DNA from: Arthrobacter silvisoli
GTDB taxonomy: Bacteria; Actinomycetota; Actinomycetes; Actinomycetales; Micrococcaceae
Assembly: GCF_003369445.1 (NCBI RefSeq)
Contig: NZ_QRCU01000007.1
Coordinates: 28,599 to 92,598, forward strand
Direction of reading: 5' to 3'
Length of the DNA: 64,000 bases
Part shown: positions 1 through 8,561 of the stretch, piece after piece
Layout of the letters: every line of letters starts with the position of its first letter
Position numbering within the stretch: the first letter of the stretch is position 1
Position numbers and translations under genes: made by a program
Notes under the pieces: generated by a model
Seen by the model: the letters and a program-made list of their open reading frames with translations, nothing else
Told to the model about the DNA's origin: nothing
Databases searched by the model: none

Positions 1-87
1 CTCGGCGGGGGATTCTCCGGCGGCGAATGATGGCGCGGAATCCGTCAATGCCCCGGCTCGGCGGGGGACTGAGCGCGGCTCTTATCC
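1..87. other. Intergenic edge with a short direct repeat
   Basis: This is the 3' flank of the aminotransferase. The 12-mer CTCGGCGGGGGA occurs at 1-12 and again at 57-68. No coding region is supported and the window edge truncates the context. Confidence 0.4.
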
Positions 88-1323
88 CTACACCCGGGCC
101 CGGTACGCCGCGAGGAACGTCGAAATCCGGCGCACGGCTTCCTCGATTTCACGCTCGGCCGGCAGGATCACGAAACGGAAGTGGTCCGGCGTCGGCCAGT
201 TGAAGGCGGTGCCGTGCGAGACAAGGATCTTCTGGTCCTGCAGGAGTTCCAGCACGAACTTTTCGTCGTTCTCGATCGGGTAGATCTCCGGGTCCAGGCG
301 CGGGAACAGATACATGGCGCCGGCCGCAGGCACGCACGAGACTCCGGGGATCGCCGTCAGGAGTTTCCAAGCAAGGTCCCGCTGCTCGCGAAGCCGCCCG
401 CCCGGCCTGATGAGTTCCTCGATGCTCTGGTAACCGCCCAGGCAGGTTTGGATGGCGTGCTGTGCCGGGACGTTGGCGCACAGGCGCAGCGACGCCAGCA
501 GCTCCAAGGCCTCACGGTATTCGGCGGTGGCGGCATGCGGCCCGGTGACGGCCACCCAACCCGCCCGGTATCCGGGCATGCGGTACGCCTTGGAGAGCCC
601 GCTGAAGGTCAGCACGCAGACATCGTCCGCCACCGAGGCCGTGTGGATGTGCTTGGCCTTTTCGTAGCGGATCTTCTCGTAGATTTCGTCCGAGAACAGC
701 ACCAGGTCGTGCTTGCGGGCCAGGTCAGCGAACTGTTCCAGGATGTGGCGCGGGTAGACGGCACCGGTGGGGTTGTTCGGGTTGATGATCACGATGGCGC
801 GGGTGCGGGACGTGATCTTGGCTTCGACGTCGGCCATGTCCGGCCACCAGTTCCGGCCCTCGTCGCACAGGTAGTGCACAGGATTGCCGCCGGTGAGCGT
901 CACCGCGGCGGTCCACAGCGGGTAGTCCGGGGCAGGCACCAGGACCTCGTCGCCGTTCTCCATGAAGGCCTGCAGGGTCATGGAGATGAGCTCGCTGACG
1001 CCGTTGCCGATGAAGATGTCCTCGACGCCGATCGTCATCAGGTTCTGGGTCTGGTAGTACTGCGAGATCGCGGTGCGGGCCGAGAAGATCCCCTTGGAGT
1101 CGCTGTAGCCCTGGGCGCCGCGCAGGTGGTGGATCATGTCCACCACCACCGATTCCGGCGCCTCCAGCCCGAACGGTGCCGTGTCCCCGAGGTTCATCTT
1201 CAGGATGCGGTGCCCCTCGGCCTCCATGGCCTTGGCCGCCTGGAGGAGCGGGCCGCGGAGTTCATAGCGGACGTTCTGGAGTTTGCTGGAGTGCTGCATC
1301 GGACGCATGGTTGATCTTTTCAC
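88..1323 (-). CDS. alaA: AlaA-type PLP-dependent aminotransferase
   Basis: Fold-type I, class I/II aminotransferase (411 aa, normal length), most like the AlaA glutamate-pyruvate (alanine) aminotransferases. Visible marks are the NPNNPTGAVY substrate/PLP loop, the SDEIYE motif, and the Schiff-base lysine in SGLSKAYRMPGYRAGW. Expected role: cytoplasmic transfer of the amino group between glutamate and pyruvate, linking alanine synthesis to carbon metabolism. A second in-frame ATG five codons downstream (MRPMQHS) could be the real start. It is divergent from the alpha/beta hydrolase at 1410 with an 86-bp gap. Substrate preference among related transaminases cannot be fixed from sequence alone. 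Confidence 0.85.
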   Translation of the reverse strand: MKRSTMRPMQHSSKLQNVRYELRGPLLQAAKAMEAEGHRILKMNLGDTAPFGLEAPESVVVDMIHHLRGAQGYSDSKGIFSARTAISQYYQTQNLMTIGVEDIFIGNGVSELISMTLQAFMENGDEVLVPAPDYPLWTAAVTLTGGNPVHYLCDEGRNWWPDMADVEAKITSRTRAIVIINPNNPTGAVYPRHILEQFADLARKHDLVLFSDEIYEKIRYEKAKHIHTASVADDVCVLTFSGLSKAYRMPGYRAGWVAVTGPHAATAEYREALELLASLRLCANVPAQHAIQTCLGGYQSIEELIRPGGRLREQRDLAWKLLTAIPGVSCVPAAGAMYLFPRLDPEIYPIENDEKFVLELLQDQKILVSHGTAFNWPTPDHFRFVILPAEREIEEAVRRISTFLAAYRARV

Positions 1324-1409
1324 GGAGGCGGGCCCTCTGCCGAGAGTTACGGGCCGGTCCAGGTATTAGGCTGGCCGGTAACCGCAACGGCGCACAGCAC
1401 GGGGGACCG

Positions 1410-2252
1410 ATGGAAATCCACGAACTCCAGGGTATTGAGCTGGCCGCCGACCGCCGCGGACCGGAGGATGCCCCGGCGGTGCTGCTTATCGCAGGTGGCG
1501 CGCAGTCGATGGACTGGTGGACGCCCGGGTTCTGCGAGCTGCTCGCTGCCGGGGAACTGCAGGTCATCCGTTACGACCACCGGGATACCGGTCAATCAAG
1601 CACCTGTCCGCCTGGACACCCCGACTACACCGGCGATGACCTTGCCGCCGATCCCCTGCGGCTGCTCGATGCCTTGGGCATCAGGAAGGCGCACCTGGTC
1701 GGCATGTCGATGGGCGGCGGAATCGCGCAGGTCATCGCCGTGCGCGCCCGTGAGCGGGTGCGCACCCTGACACTCATCGAAAGCAGCCCCGCCGGCGGCC
1801 GGTATGGCCAATTGCCGCCGCCGAGTCCCGGGCTCGCCGCGGGCTGGGAAGAACCCCAGACGGAAATCGACTGGAGCGACGAGACCGCCGTCATCGACTA
1901 CCGTGTTGACAGCGAACGGCCGTACGCCGGCCCGCTTGGCTTCGATGAGGCCCGAGTGCGTGCCCTGGCAACGCTCGAAGTGGGCCGCAGCCGCAACATG
2001 CAATCATCCATGTCAAACCATTTCATCGCGGAGCCCGGTTCTTCGGTGGATCCGGCGGAAATCCGTGTGCCCACCCTGGTGTTCCATAGCGAGGACGATC
2101 CGATGTTTCCCCTTCCGCACGGAGAGGTTCTCGCCAGGATGATCCCGGGAGCCGGCTTGGTGCGCCTCAAGGGGATGGGCCATGAAATCCCGCCGCCCGC
2201 CCTGTGGGACATAGTGGTTCCTGAGCTGCGCAGGCACCTGCTGCAGGGCTGA
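1410..2252 (+). CDS. Alpha/beta-fold hydrolase
   Basis: Alpha/beta hydrolase of 280 aa. The nucleophile elbow is GMSMGGG (Ser), the acid lies in FHSEDDPMFPL and the catalytic His in MGHEIPP near the C-terminus. The RYDHRDTGQS block is typical of the aclacinomycin-methylesterase/haloperoxidase-like branch of COG0596. The ATG at 1410 is chosen because a purine-rich GGGGGA lies just upstream and the fold begins right after it; the open frame runs back to 1176 but that part overlaps the divergent aminotransferase. It converges on the eCIS operon end at 2260 with only 7 bp between. The substrate is unknown. Confidence 0.8.
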   Translation: MEIHELQGIELAADRRGPEDAPAVLLIAGGAQSMDWWTPGFCELLAAGELQVIRYDHRDTGQSSTCPPGHPDYTGDDLAADPLRLLDALGIRKAHLVGMSMGGGIAQVIAVRARERVRTLTLIESSPAGGRYGQLPPPSPGLAAGWEEPQTEIDWSDETAVIDYRVDSERPYAGPLGFDEARVRALATLEVGRSRNMQSSMSNHFIAEPGSSVDPAEIRVPTLVFHSEDDPMFPLPHGEVLARMIPGAGLVRLKGMGHEIPPPALWDIVVPELRRHLLQG

Positions 2253-2259
2253 CCAGGCC

Positions 2260-3180
2260 CTATCCGCCCACCTTCACGCATTGGCTGTTCTTGCACAGGT
2301 TCGGGAAGGTGTTGTTGTCGATGAAGATCTTGGACCGCAGTTCCGTCCGCACCAGGACCAGGGCGTTCAGGTTCACCCGGGTGCCCACGTCCGGGTTCAC
2401 GCCCAGCACCACGCAACGCTGCAGGCTCAGCTCCGGAGACTTGGTGCACGTGGAACTCGCCGTGAAATCCAACTGGATCTTCGCAGCGGCGAACTGGGAC
2501 TTGGCCGATTCGACCGTGGCTCCCAGCACCGCAGGAACGGTCGTCCGCACCGGCACCGCCACCTCCAGGGCCACCGTGGAGCCGCGGCCCACGGTCCGTC
2601 CGCCCTCCGGTTCCTGGCCCACAACGGTTCCGGCCGCCTGCGTGCTTTCCTTCTCCGTGACCGAGGTGCCGAATCCGGCGTCCTTGAGGATCTGCACCGC
2701 CTCCGCCTGCGGCTTGCCCACCACCGGCGGCACACTGGCGTCCTTGAACAGGAACCACAGCACGGCCCCGACGACGGCGAGCAGCACTACGCCGCCGATG
2801 ATCACCCAGAGCCACGGGAACCCGGGAGCCGGGGCCGGCGTCGCGGGTGCCGGCACCTCGAGCGTGACCACCCGGGCCTGGTCGGCGTAGTCCTCCGGGG
2901 CGTCGTCGGCCGAATAGGCGATGAGCTTCACCGGGTAGCTGCCGGGCTTGGCGCCGGCGGTGTCGAACGTGGCCAGGTACTGTTCCGTGGCTCCAGCCGC
3001 GATGGTCCGCAGCGGATCCGGGATCTCCGTGTAGGTTTCGGGGGCGGCGCCTCCCGGGAACGCGCCGAGCACCACGCGCGCGGACGCTCCGGTGCCGTTG
3101 GTCACGGAGGCGGTCAACGAGCCCTTCCCGTCCTTGAGGACCACGGTGGGGGAACTAAGGGTCATGGTGATGGTGCCCAT
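2260..3180 (-). CDS. PASTA-domain membrane protein at the end of the eCIS operon
   Basis: Last gene of the contractile-injection operon (306 aa). It has an N-terminal beta-sandwich-like region (about 1-115), a Pro/Ala linker, one transmembrane helix (about 123-146, PWLWVIIGGVVLLAVVGAVL), and then two PASTA-like repeats (about 150-212 and 213-290), the second containing Cys residues. PASTA domains elsewhere bind peptidoglycan or beta-lactams. There is no signal peptide, so the N-terminal part is probably cytosolic and the PASTA part outside. It is a clear paralog of the next gene (same N-terminus and TM). I infer that it anchors the injection machine to the envelope; no function is established. 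Confidence 0.75.
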   Translation of the reverse strand: MGTITMTLSSPTVVLKDGKGSLTASVTNGTGASARVVLGAFPGGAAPETYTEIPDPLRTIAAGATEQYLATFDTAGAKPGSYPVKLIAYSADDAPEDYADQARVVTLEVPAPATPAPAPGFPWLWVIIGGVVLLAVVGAVLWFLFKDASVPPVVGKPQAEAVQILKDAGFGTSVTEKESTQAAGTVVGQEPEGGRTVGRGSTVALEVAVPVRTTVPAVLGATVESAKSQFAAAKIQLDFTASSTCTKSPELSLQRCVVLGVNPDVGTRVNLNALVLVRTELRSKIFIDNNTFPNLCKNSQCVKVGG

Positions 3181-3195
3181 GGGATTCTCCGGCCG

Positions 3196-4113
3196 TTACG
3201 GGGCGCTGTGCAGCGCCGCCTCGTCGTTTTCCTGCTTGGTCCTCGTCCGGGTCTCACCGGTCACGCAAACCTGGTCGCCATCGTACGCATCCCGCCACAC
3301 GAAGCCCTGGAGGCAGGTATTGATGCCATATGGGCCGCCCGGAGGATTGGGCTTGCGCGCCGACTGGGTGCTTGCGGCGTTGTCCTCGAGGACCTGGGCG
3401 GCGGATGCAGGCGTCACGCACACTTTGTCGTCCGGAGTCACCCGCCGATAGACATAGCCGGGCTGGCATTTGTCCGCGGCCCGGGCGATCTCCACGCTCA
3501 CCGTGCTCCCCTTCTCCGCGGTACCTCCCGCCGCAGGGTTCTGGCTGATGACGGTGCCGGGCGGCTCAGTGCTCACCACCTCGGTGGAACCCATCGAGAA
3601 GCCGGCGCCGATGAGGATCTGCGCCGCTTCGCCCTGCTGCTTGCCCCGCACATCCGGGACGTTGCCGCCGCCGCGCACCAAGAACCACAGCACCGCGCCG
3701 ATCGCCAGGAGCAGCACCACCCCGCCGATGATCACCCAGAGCCAAGGAAACGTCGACGGCGGTTTGCCCGGCGCGGGTGCCTGGCTCACCGTCAGGGTCA
3801 CCACGTGGGCCTGGTCCGCGTAGTCTTCCGGGGCGTCGTCCGCAGAGTAGGCGATGAGCTTCACCGGGTAGCTCCCGGGTGCCGCCCCGGTGGTGTCGAA
3901 GGCCACGAGGTACTGGTCGGTGGCTCCCGGGCCGATGGTGCGCAGCGGGTTGGCCACCGTGGTGTACGTCTGCCCGCCGGGCTGGCCGGGGAAAGCCCCG
4001 AGCACCACGCGTTCGGCCTCGGCGGAACTGTTGGTCACCGAAGCGGTCAGGGAACCCTTGCCGTCCTTGAGCTCGACCGTGGGGGAACTGAGTGTCAGGG
4101 TAATTCCGGTCAT
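3196..4113 (-). CDS. PASTA-domain membrane protein with repeated Cys motif
   Basis: Paralog of the neighbouring gene (305 aa): the same beta-sandwich-like N-terminus (TLSSPTVELKDGKGSLTASV), a TM helix FPWLWVIIGGVVLLLAIGAV at about 125-150, and one PASTA repeat. The C-terminal 100 residues differ and hold two copies of a CxxGxVxRxxxxxDxVCVT motif (CQPGYVYR..., CLQGFVWR...), followed by charged helices. That Cys motif recurs in secreted actinobacterial proteins, but I know no assigned role. Predicted topology is N-in, C-out. It is 1 bp downstream of 4115-4585 and clearly in the same operon. Function inferred only: envelope attachment or sensing for the injection system. Confidence 0.75.
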   Translation of the reverse strand: MTGITLTLSSPTVELKDGKGSLTASVTNSSAEAERVVLGAFPGQPGGQTYTTVANPLRTIGPGATDQYLVAFDTTGAAPGSYPVKLIAYSADDAPEDYADQAHVVTLTVSQAPAPGKPPSTFPWLWVIIGGVVLLLAIGAVLWFLVRGGGNVPDVRGKQQGEAAQILIGAGFSMGSTEVVSTEPPGTVISQNPAAGGTAEKGSTVSVEIARAADKCQPGYVYRRVTPDDKVCVTPASAAQVLEDNAASTQSARKPNPPGGPYGINTCLQGFVWRDAYDGDQVCVTGETRTRTKQENDEAALHSAP

Positions 4114-4114
4114 G

Positions 4115-4585
4115 TCAGCCTGCCTCCGCTAGTTGAAGCACACAGTTTCCCGGTACCAGGCAGCGGATGCCGAGGCTCCCGCCCGAGGTTCCGAACGTCA
4201 GGTCCACGGTATCCCCGGCGCTGGCCGATTGCTCGGTACGCGTGCCTTCCACGGAGAGTGTCACCGTCACGGCCTGCTGCGGGAGCAGCCGCGCCCGTTT
4301 GGTGGGCGGGCCGAAGTCGAACAGCCCGCCGAACTTGCCCACCTCGAAGGTGCAGCTCCCGGCGACCGCGAGCTGGCCGCCCGAGGCCGAACAGGAGCCA
4401 CCCGCCGGAGCCAGGTCCGCCGTCGTGAGCTTTCCGCCCCCGGCGGCCTTCGCGAACCCCGACTGCCAGCCCGGCGCCCCGGCGTTGTTGCTGCCGCTGC
4501 AGCTGACCCCGAGCACCAGCACCAGCGCCGCGATGACCGCGCAGATCGCCACCACGATGATCGGCTTGCGGTTCCCGCTGTTCAC
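4115..4585 (-). CDS. Small membrane-anchored protein of the eCIS operon
   Basis: Hypothetical protein of 156 aa. It starts with a basic stretch (NSGNRKP) and a hydrophobic segment at about 8-28 ending LGVSC, which could be either a membrane anchor or a lipobox. The exported remainder carries four Cys residues and is beta-rich, ending in GNCVLQLAEAG. Its ATG overlaps the stop of the gpI-like gene by 4 bp (ATGA type), so translation is coupled to the baseplate genes. No family is recognised; together with the two PASTA proteins it forms a membrane module at the 3' end of the operon. Confidence 0.7.
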   Translation of the reverse strand: MNSGNRKPIIVVAICAVIAALVLVLGVSCSGSNNAGAPGWQSGFAKAAGGGKLTTADLAPAGGSCSASGGQLAVAGSCTFEVGKFGGLFDFGPPTKRARLLPQQAVTVTLSVEGTRTEQSASAGDTVDLTFGTSGGSLGIRCLVPGNCVLQLAEAG

Positions 4586-5121
4586 GCGTCCATCACCTCG
4601 ATGGCGTCGGTGACGTGCGCCGGTTTGATGCCCTTGACGATCCGCCGGACGAGCTCGAGCTGCCCGGCGGCGTCGGCCGGCACCCGCACCGTGATGTGGA
4701 AGGCCCCGGGCTCGGACACCACCTCGAAGCCCCGGACGCCCGTGGCCAGGTGCAGGAAGCGGGTGAGCCCGTCCACGGTGCCGCGGCGCGCGGACAGCCC
4801 GGCGGCGCAGGCGATCAGGTCCCGCTGCCGGGCCACCGGGATCCCGGCGGAACCCGTCCCGGTGGCTTCGGGGCCGGGCAGGGTGAGCCAGTCCAAGTCC
4901 ACCCAGCGGGACAGGAAGGGAATGAGCGACGACGGCGAGCGCCCGGGATCCGGGACGGTGTGGATCCGGTCCAGGACGTCCCGGACGGGCCCGTGCAGGT
5001 CCTCGGCCACGGCCAGCAGGGCCTGCAGCGGCAGGCTGCTTTCGGCCGCCACCTGGTACACCTCCGGCAGCACGCGCACCAGCCGGGAGTCCTCCAGCCT
5101 GAAGTCGCCGTCAGTGGCCAT
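4582..5121 (-). CDS. gpI-like phage tail/baseplate protein (Afp12 position)
   Basis: Protein of 179 aa resembling the phage tail protein I-like family found in eCIS operons. Visible features are an N-terminal RLVRVLPEVYQ motif, the SSLIPFLSRWVDLDW block and the ARRGTVDGLTRFLHLATG region typical of the family, then a short beta C-terminus. In related systems it forms part of the baseplate wedge periphery with the gpJ-like subunit. It overlaps the 3' end of the gpJ-like gene by 11 bp. The family is usually near 180-220 aa, so it looks complete. Confidence 0.8.
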   Translation of the reverse strand: MATDGDFRLEDSRLVRVLPEVYQVAAESSLPLQALLAVAEDLHGPVRDVLDRIHTVPDPGRSPSSLIPFLSRWVDLDWLTLPGPEATGTGSAGIPVARQRDLIACAAGLSARRGTVDGLTRFLHLATGVRGFEVVSEPGAFHITVRVPADAAGQLELVRRIVKGIKPAHVTDAIEVMDA

Positions 5122-7756
5122 GCACTACCTCGATCCGGTGCTCGCCCGAACAGAAGAGCCAGGTTTCCGGCAGCGTCACGACGTCGTCCACCACCCGGCG
5201 CGTGCAACTCGCCCAGGACGCAGTGTTGTCCGTGCTGCGGTAGATCCCCTTGGGCCCGGCGGCGAGCAGCAGTTGCGTGCCGTCCTCGCGCACGGCGCCG
5301 GAGACTCCGCGGACGGGTTCGAAGCGGGTGCGGTCACGCAGCGGCAGCCCGCAGTTCACGTCCGGGGTGCTCCACTGCTGGGATGCCTGGCCGAGCTGCA
5401 GCCGCAGCACTCCGCCGCTCTGCGTGGCGGCGAAGGCTGCGTTGCCCATGACGTGCACGGCCCAGCAGCTACCCCCCGTCCAGCCTGCGCCGAACTGTTC
5501 CCAAGCGGCCTGCAGGGTGTCGAGGTCGGTGCGGGCGAGCTCGTCGATCTTCAGCCGCAGGCAGCCGGTGCCGCCGCCCTCCGGAACGGAACGGCCCAGC
5601 CACAGGTAGCTCGCACCGCCGTCGTACTGTACGGTCATGCAGCGGATGTCCTCCCCGGCCGCCTTGACCCGCTTGAAGCTGCCGGCCATGCCGGCGTCGG
5701 GGGAGAGCCACACCCCGGCCGAGGCCTCAGCGGCCACGGCCACCCCGGTGCGGCCGCGCACGTCCACCAAAGCGTCCACCGCGTAGAAGCCGCGGTCCGG
5801 CTGCCCGGCGTCCACCACGTTCTGGACCGGGATGGCGCCTTCGCCCATGGGGAGCTCGTAGAGGCCGCGCTCGCCGGCGAGCAGCAGCACGGGCGCTCCC
5901 TGCCGGTCCACCCAGCACAGGTCGGCCACGACGAAGCCCAGTTCGGCGGCACGGCGCCAGGATTCGCCGAGGTCTTCGCTGATGTAGATGCGCGAGGAGG
6001 TGCCGGCCACCGTGCTGACCGCGACCATCCCCGGGTGCTGTCCGACGGCGGACCGTCCCGGGGCGGGGGAACGGAACGGTGCGATGGACCGCACCGTTTC
6101 CGTGGCCGCATCGCCGTTTGTATCGGCCCCGCCGAATTCGGCGCAGGCTTCCCAGCCGTCGCCGGCGTTGGTGGTGCGGAACAGCAGACCGTCCTGCGCC
6201 ACGAACCAGGTGTTGTCCTGCCCCTCGGCCTGCACCAGTCCCATCGCATCGCTGTCCGGGACCTTGTCCACCTCCAGCCGCACGCGGTCCACGTATTGCA
6301 CCCCGGGCTCGGCCTCCTCCATGGCCCGGTACAGGTTGGAGACCCGTAGCGGTTTGCCGAAGCCCGAACCGTAGCCGCCGGTGTCCGCGTGGGACGGGCC
6401 CTGGCTGAGCGGGCTGATGCCCTCGGCGAGCCGGGCGGCGATGCGGGACCTGACGGCGTCGGCGTCCTCATCGGGGCGGACCACGATCCGCGCGTCCACC
6501 AGCACCTGCTTGTACAGCCCCCAACGCACCACGGGTTCGGCGCCCACGGTGGAGCGGCGGCGCAGGTACTGTTCGACCTCGTCCCGCACCTCGGCGCGGG
6601 CCTGCGCGGCCAGTTCGTCGGCGGTGACGGGGGTACCTTGGGCGCCGCCGGTGCGCGGCACGAACGGCACCAGCACCACCTCCACCTCGCCGGGCTTCGC
6701 GAAGGCCCACAGGTCCTTGCGGGTGAACGCCCGGGCCCGGTCCACGCCGCCGTGCCGCATGGCCAGCACCTCGTAGTCGCGCACGGTGACGGCGCGGTCG
6801 CGGGCCTGGAAATCCTGCGGGGCGCGGCGGAGCGCATTCTCCAGGGCCTCGCCGTCGCGTCCGCCGGTGGCGGGTTCCGGGTTGTCGACCCGCACCCCCG
6901 GCACGGGGGTGCGGAGCACCGTGAGCTGCCCCGCCCCGACATTCCCGCGCTGCCCGCCGCCGCCGCGGTACCAGGCGCGCACCTCGGCGCCCGGACCCGG
7001 GACGGGCGGGTTCTCCTGGCCGCCGGCCCCCTGCCCGCCGAACGCCTCGTCCCACCAAGCGAACATCACGACGCCGGCACTCCGGTCGATCCGCACCGGC
7101 ACCTCCCCGGGCCGGGCATCGGCGAACGCCTCCACCTCACGGCAGTACCGGAAGGGCTTGCCGTCCACCAGCACGGCCTCGCCGCTGCTGAGCCGGGTCC
7201 CTGCAGGCACTTCGATGGCTACGGACAGCCCGGCCCCGGACACGATCGGCGCGTTCGGAACCACGAAGCTCTGCCCGGGCCGTCCGGTTCCGGTGCCGAT
7301 CGGGACGGCGTCGTACAAGGTGACATCGGCTGCCGGGACCAGCACACTGGCCTGCCCGGCCGGCAGCACGGCCGCTGCCGTCGTCGTGAAGACCGGCTGC
7401 GGCGCCCCGGGCACGCCGGGCGGACAGCTGACCTGGGTGCCGCGCGGGATCCGGATCTCCGGGGCCTCCCCGCCGGTCGCCACACGGGTGAACTCCAGCA
7501 TGGTCTCGGCGCTGCCCGGCGGGTAAAGGCTGGTGCCCAGCAGGTTCAGGTACACGGCGTACAGCTTGTCCGGGACCCGGTTGAGCCGGTACATCAGGGT
7601 GTCCGTGAGGTAGGCGAAGGCCTCCATGATGGTGATGCCGGGGTCGTGCACGGACAGGTCCGTCCAGTCCGGGGCGACCTGCCGGATGCGCTCGCGGGCA
7701 CCTGCCACCAGCTCCGCGAAGCTGCGGTCATCCAGGTTCGGCACGGGAATGCTCAT
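5111..7756 (-). CDS. gpJ-like baseplate protein fused to an Asp-box beta-propeller
   Basis: Large baseplate protein (881 aa). Residues about 1-490 match the putative baseplate assembly (gpJ-like, Afp11) family: DDRSFAELVAGARERI start, SVHDPGITIMEAFAYLTDTLMYRLNRVP, and the later DYEVLAMRHGGVDRARAF block. Residues about 500-880 look like a BNR/Asp-box propeller, with SxDxGxxW-like motifs TTNAGDGW, SEDLGESW and STDNTASW. Families of this type are usually nearer 650 aa, so the C-terminal propeller is an addition, plausibly displayed at the baseplate rim. ATGA overlap with gp25 upstream shows coupled translation. Confidence 0.85.
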   Translation of the reverse strand: MSIPVPNLDDRSFAELVAGARERIRQVAPDWTDLSVHDPGITIMEAFAYLTDTLMYRLNRVPDKLYAVYLNLLGTSLYPPGSAETMLEFTRVATGGEAPEIRIPRGTQVSCPPGVPGAPQPVFTTTAAAVLPAGQASVLVPAADVTLYDAVPIGTGTGRPGQSFVVPNAPIVSGAGLSVAIEVPAGTRLSSGEAVLVDGKPFRYCREVEAFADARPGEVPVRIDRSAGVVMFAWWDEAFGGQGAGGQENPPVPGPGAEVRAWYRGGGGQRGNVGAGQLTVLRTPVPGVRVDNPEPATGGRDGEALENALRRAPQDFQARDRAVTVRDYEVLAMRHGGVDRARAFTRKDLWAFAKPGEVEVVLVPFVPRTGGAQGTPVTADELAAQARAEVRDEVEQYLRRRSTVGAEPVVRWGLYKQVLVDARIVVRPDEDADAVRSRIAARLAEGISPLSQGPSHADTGGYGSGFGKPLRVSNLYRAMEEAEPGVQYVDRVRLEVDKVPDSDAMGLVQAEGQDNTWFVAQDGLLFRTTNAGDGWEACAEFGGADTNGDAATETVRSIAPFRSPAPGRSAVGQHPGMVAVSTVAGTSSRIYISEDLGESWRRAAELGFVVADLCWVDRQGAPVLLLAGERGLYELPMGEGAIPVQNVVDAGQPDRGFYAVDALVDVRGRTGVAVAAEASAGVWLSPDAGMAGSFKRVKAAGEDIRCMTVQYDGGASYLWLGRSVPEGGGTGCLRLKIDELARTDLDTLQAAWEQFGAGWTGGSCWAVHVMGNAAFAATQSGGVLRLQLGQASQQWSTPDVNCGLPLRDRTRFEPVRGVSGAVREDGTQLLLAAGPKGIYRSTDNTASWASCTRRVVDDVVTLPETWLFCSGEHRIEVVHGH

Positions 7757-8187
7757 GCTGCACCTCCGGAATCAACGGGCAGGGTGATGGCCAGTTCGTC
7801 CTGGTGCTGGGTGGCGCGGACCCGGTACCGAAGCCTGACCTCCAGCAGTTCCGGGCTTTCCTGCGAGCGCGAGGCGTCCAGCGACAGCACCGTGATCCGC
7901 GGCTCCCACTGCTCCACGGCCCGGGCCACGTAGTGGATGGCCAGGCCCGCGGTGGTGTCGTCCGCCGGGGCGAAGGCAAGCCGGAAGAGGTGGCAGCCGT
8001 ACGTGGGGCGGTTGATGCGCTCGCCGGGCCGGGTGCTCAGGAGCAGCAGCAGGGCCTGCCGGACGGAGGCGGCGTCCGTGACGGTGGCCAGCCTGCCGTC
8101 CGGGGTGAGGTTGAGGCCGGAAATCCCGACGGCGGCGTCGAAGTCAGGGTGGACGAAAGCCACCGATTTGTACCGGGGGGCGCTCAT
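7753..8187 (-). CDS. GPW/gp25-family baseplate wedge protein
   Basis: Protein of 144 aa with the T4 gp25 / P2 gpW fold signature: a beta start (FDAAVGISGLNLTPDGRLA), the conserved helix SVRQALLLLLSTRPGERINRPTYGCHLFRLAF, and a second helix and strand with VEQWEPRITVLSL. In contractile tails gp25 nucleates sheath assembly on the baseplate (Afp9/Pvc9 equivalent). It lies between the spike-tip candidate and the gpJ-like gene, the usual eCIS order, and is translationally coupled to the latter. Confidence 0.9.
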   Translation of the reverse strand: MSAPRYKSVAFVHPDFDAAVGISGLNLTPDGRLATVTDAASVRQALLLLLSTRPGERINRPTYGCHLFRLAFAPADDTTAGLAIHYVARAVEQWEPRITVLSLDASRSQESPELLEVRLRYRVRATQHQDELAITLPVDSGGAA

Positions 8188-8215
8188 GGCCGGGTTCTTT
8201 TCATGACTGCGCTCC

Positions 8216-8554
8216 TCATGATGCTGCCGCCACGAATTCCTGGCCCGGCCGCCGCACGGTGTATTTGACGGCGCCGGGCGGGGTGCCGTCCGTGAAGCCT
8301 TCCACGGTGTCCAGGCACATCCTCTTCCCGCCGATCCGGATGAACGTCGAGTACCCCTTCACCACGGGAAGGGTCTTTTGGCAGGGCTTGATGTTCAGGC
8401 CGATGTTGGGGCACATGGAGATGTCCCGGCCCACGGGATCGGCTTCGACCAGCACGGGGGAGCCCGCCACCCGCACCCATTCCTGCGAGGGGACGTTCTC
8501 CACCTTGCCGTCGTGCCCGCAGCGCAGGATGGCCTCCTTGACCAGGATTTTCAT
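8216..8554 (-). CDS. Spike-tip (PAAR-like) candidate
   Basis: Protein of 112 aa from the ATG at 8554 (MKILVKEAIL); the open frame extends to 8593 but that would overlap the VgrG-like gene. Its content of short strands, Gly/Pro turns and several Cys/His (ILRCGHDG, SMCPNIGLNIKPCQKT, GKRMCLD) together with its position after the VgrG-like gene fit a PAAR-like cone that caps the spike (Afp10/Pvc10 position). Metal ligands are not certain. Family assignment rests on position as much as on sequence. Confidence 0.6.
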   Translation of the reverse strand: MKILVKEAILRCGHDGKVENVPSQEWVRVAGSPVLVEADPVGRDISMCPNIGLNIKPCQKTLPVVKGYSTFIRIGGKRMCLDTVEGFTDGTPPGAVKYTVRRPGQEFVAAAS

Positions 8555-8561
8555 CGCCACC

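Noticed and set aside
2281..4428. 715-codon open frame on the plus strand
   Set aside because: It is antisense to three eCIS membrane-protein genes, is rich in Arg/His/Gly with no domain, and reflects high GC wobble-position bias.
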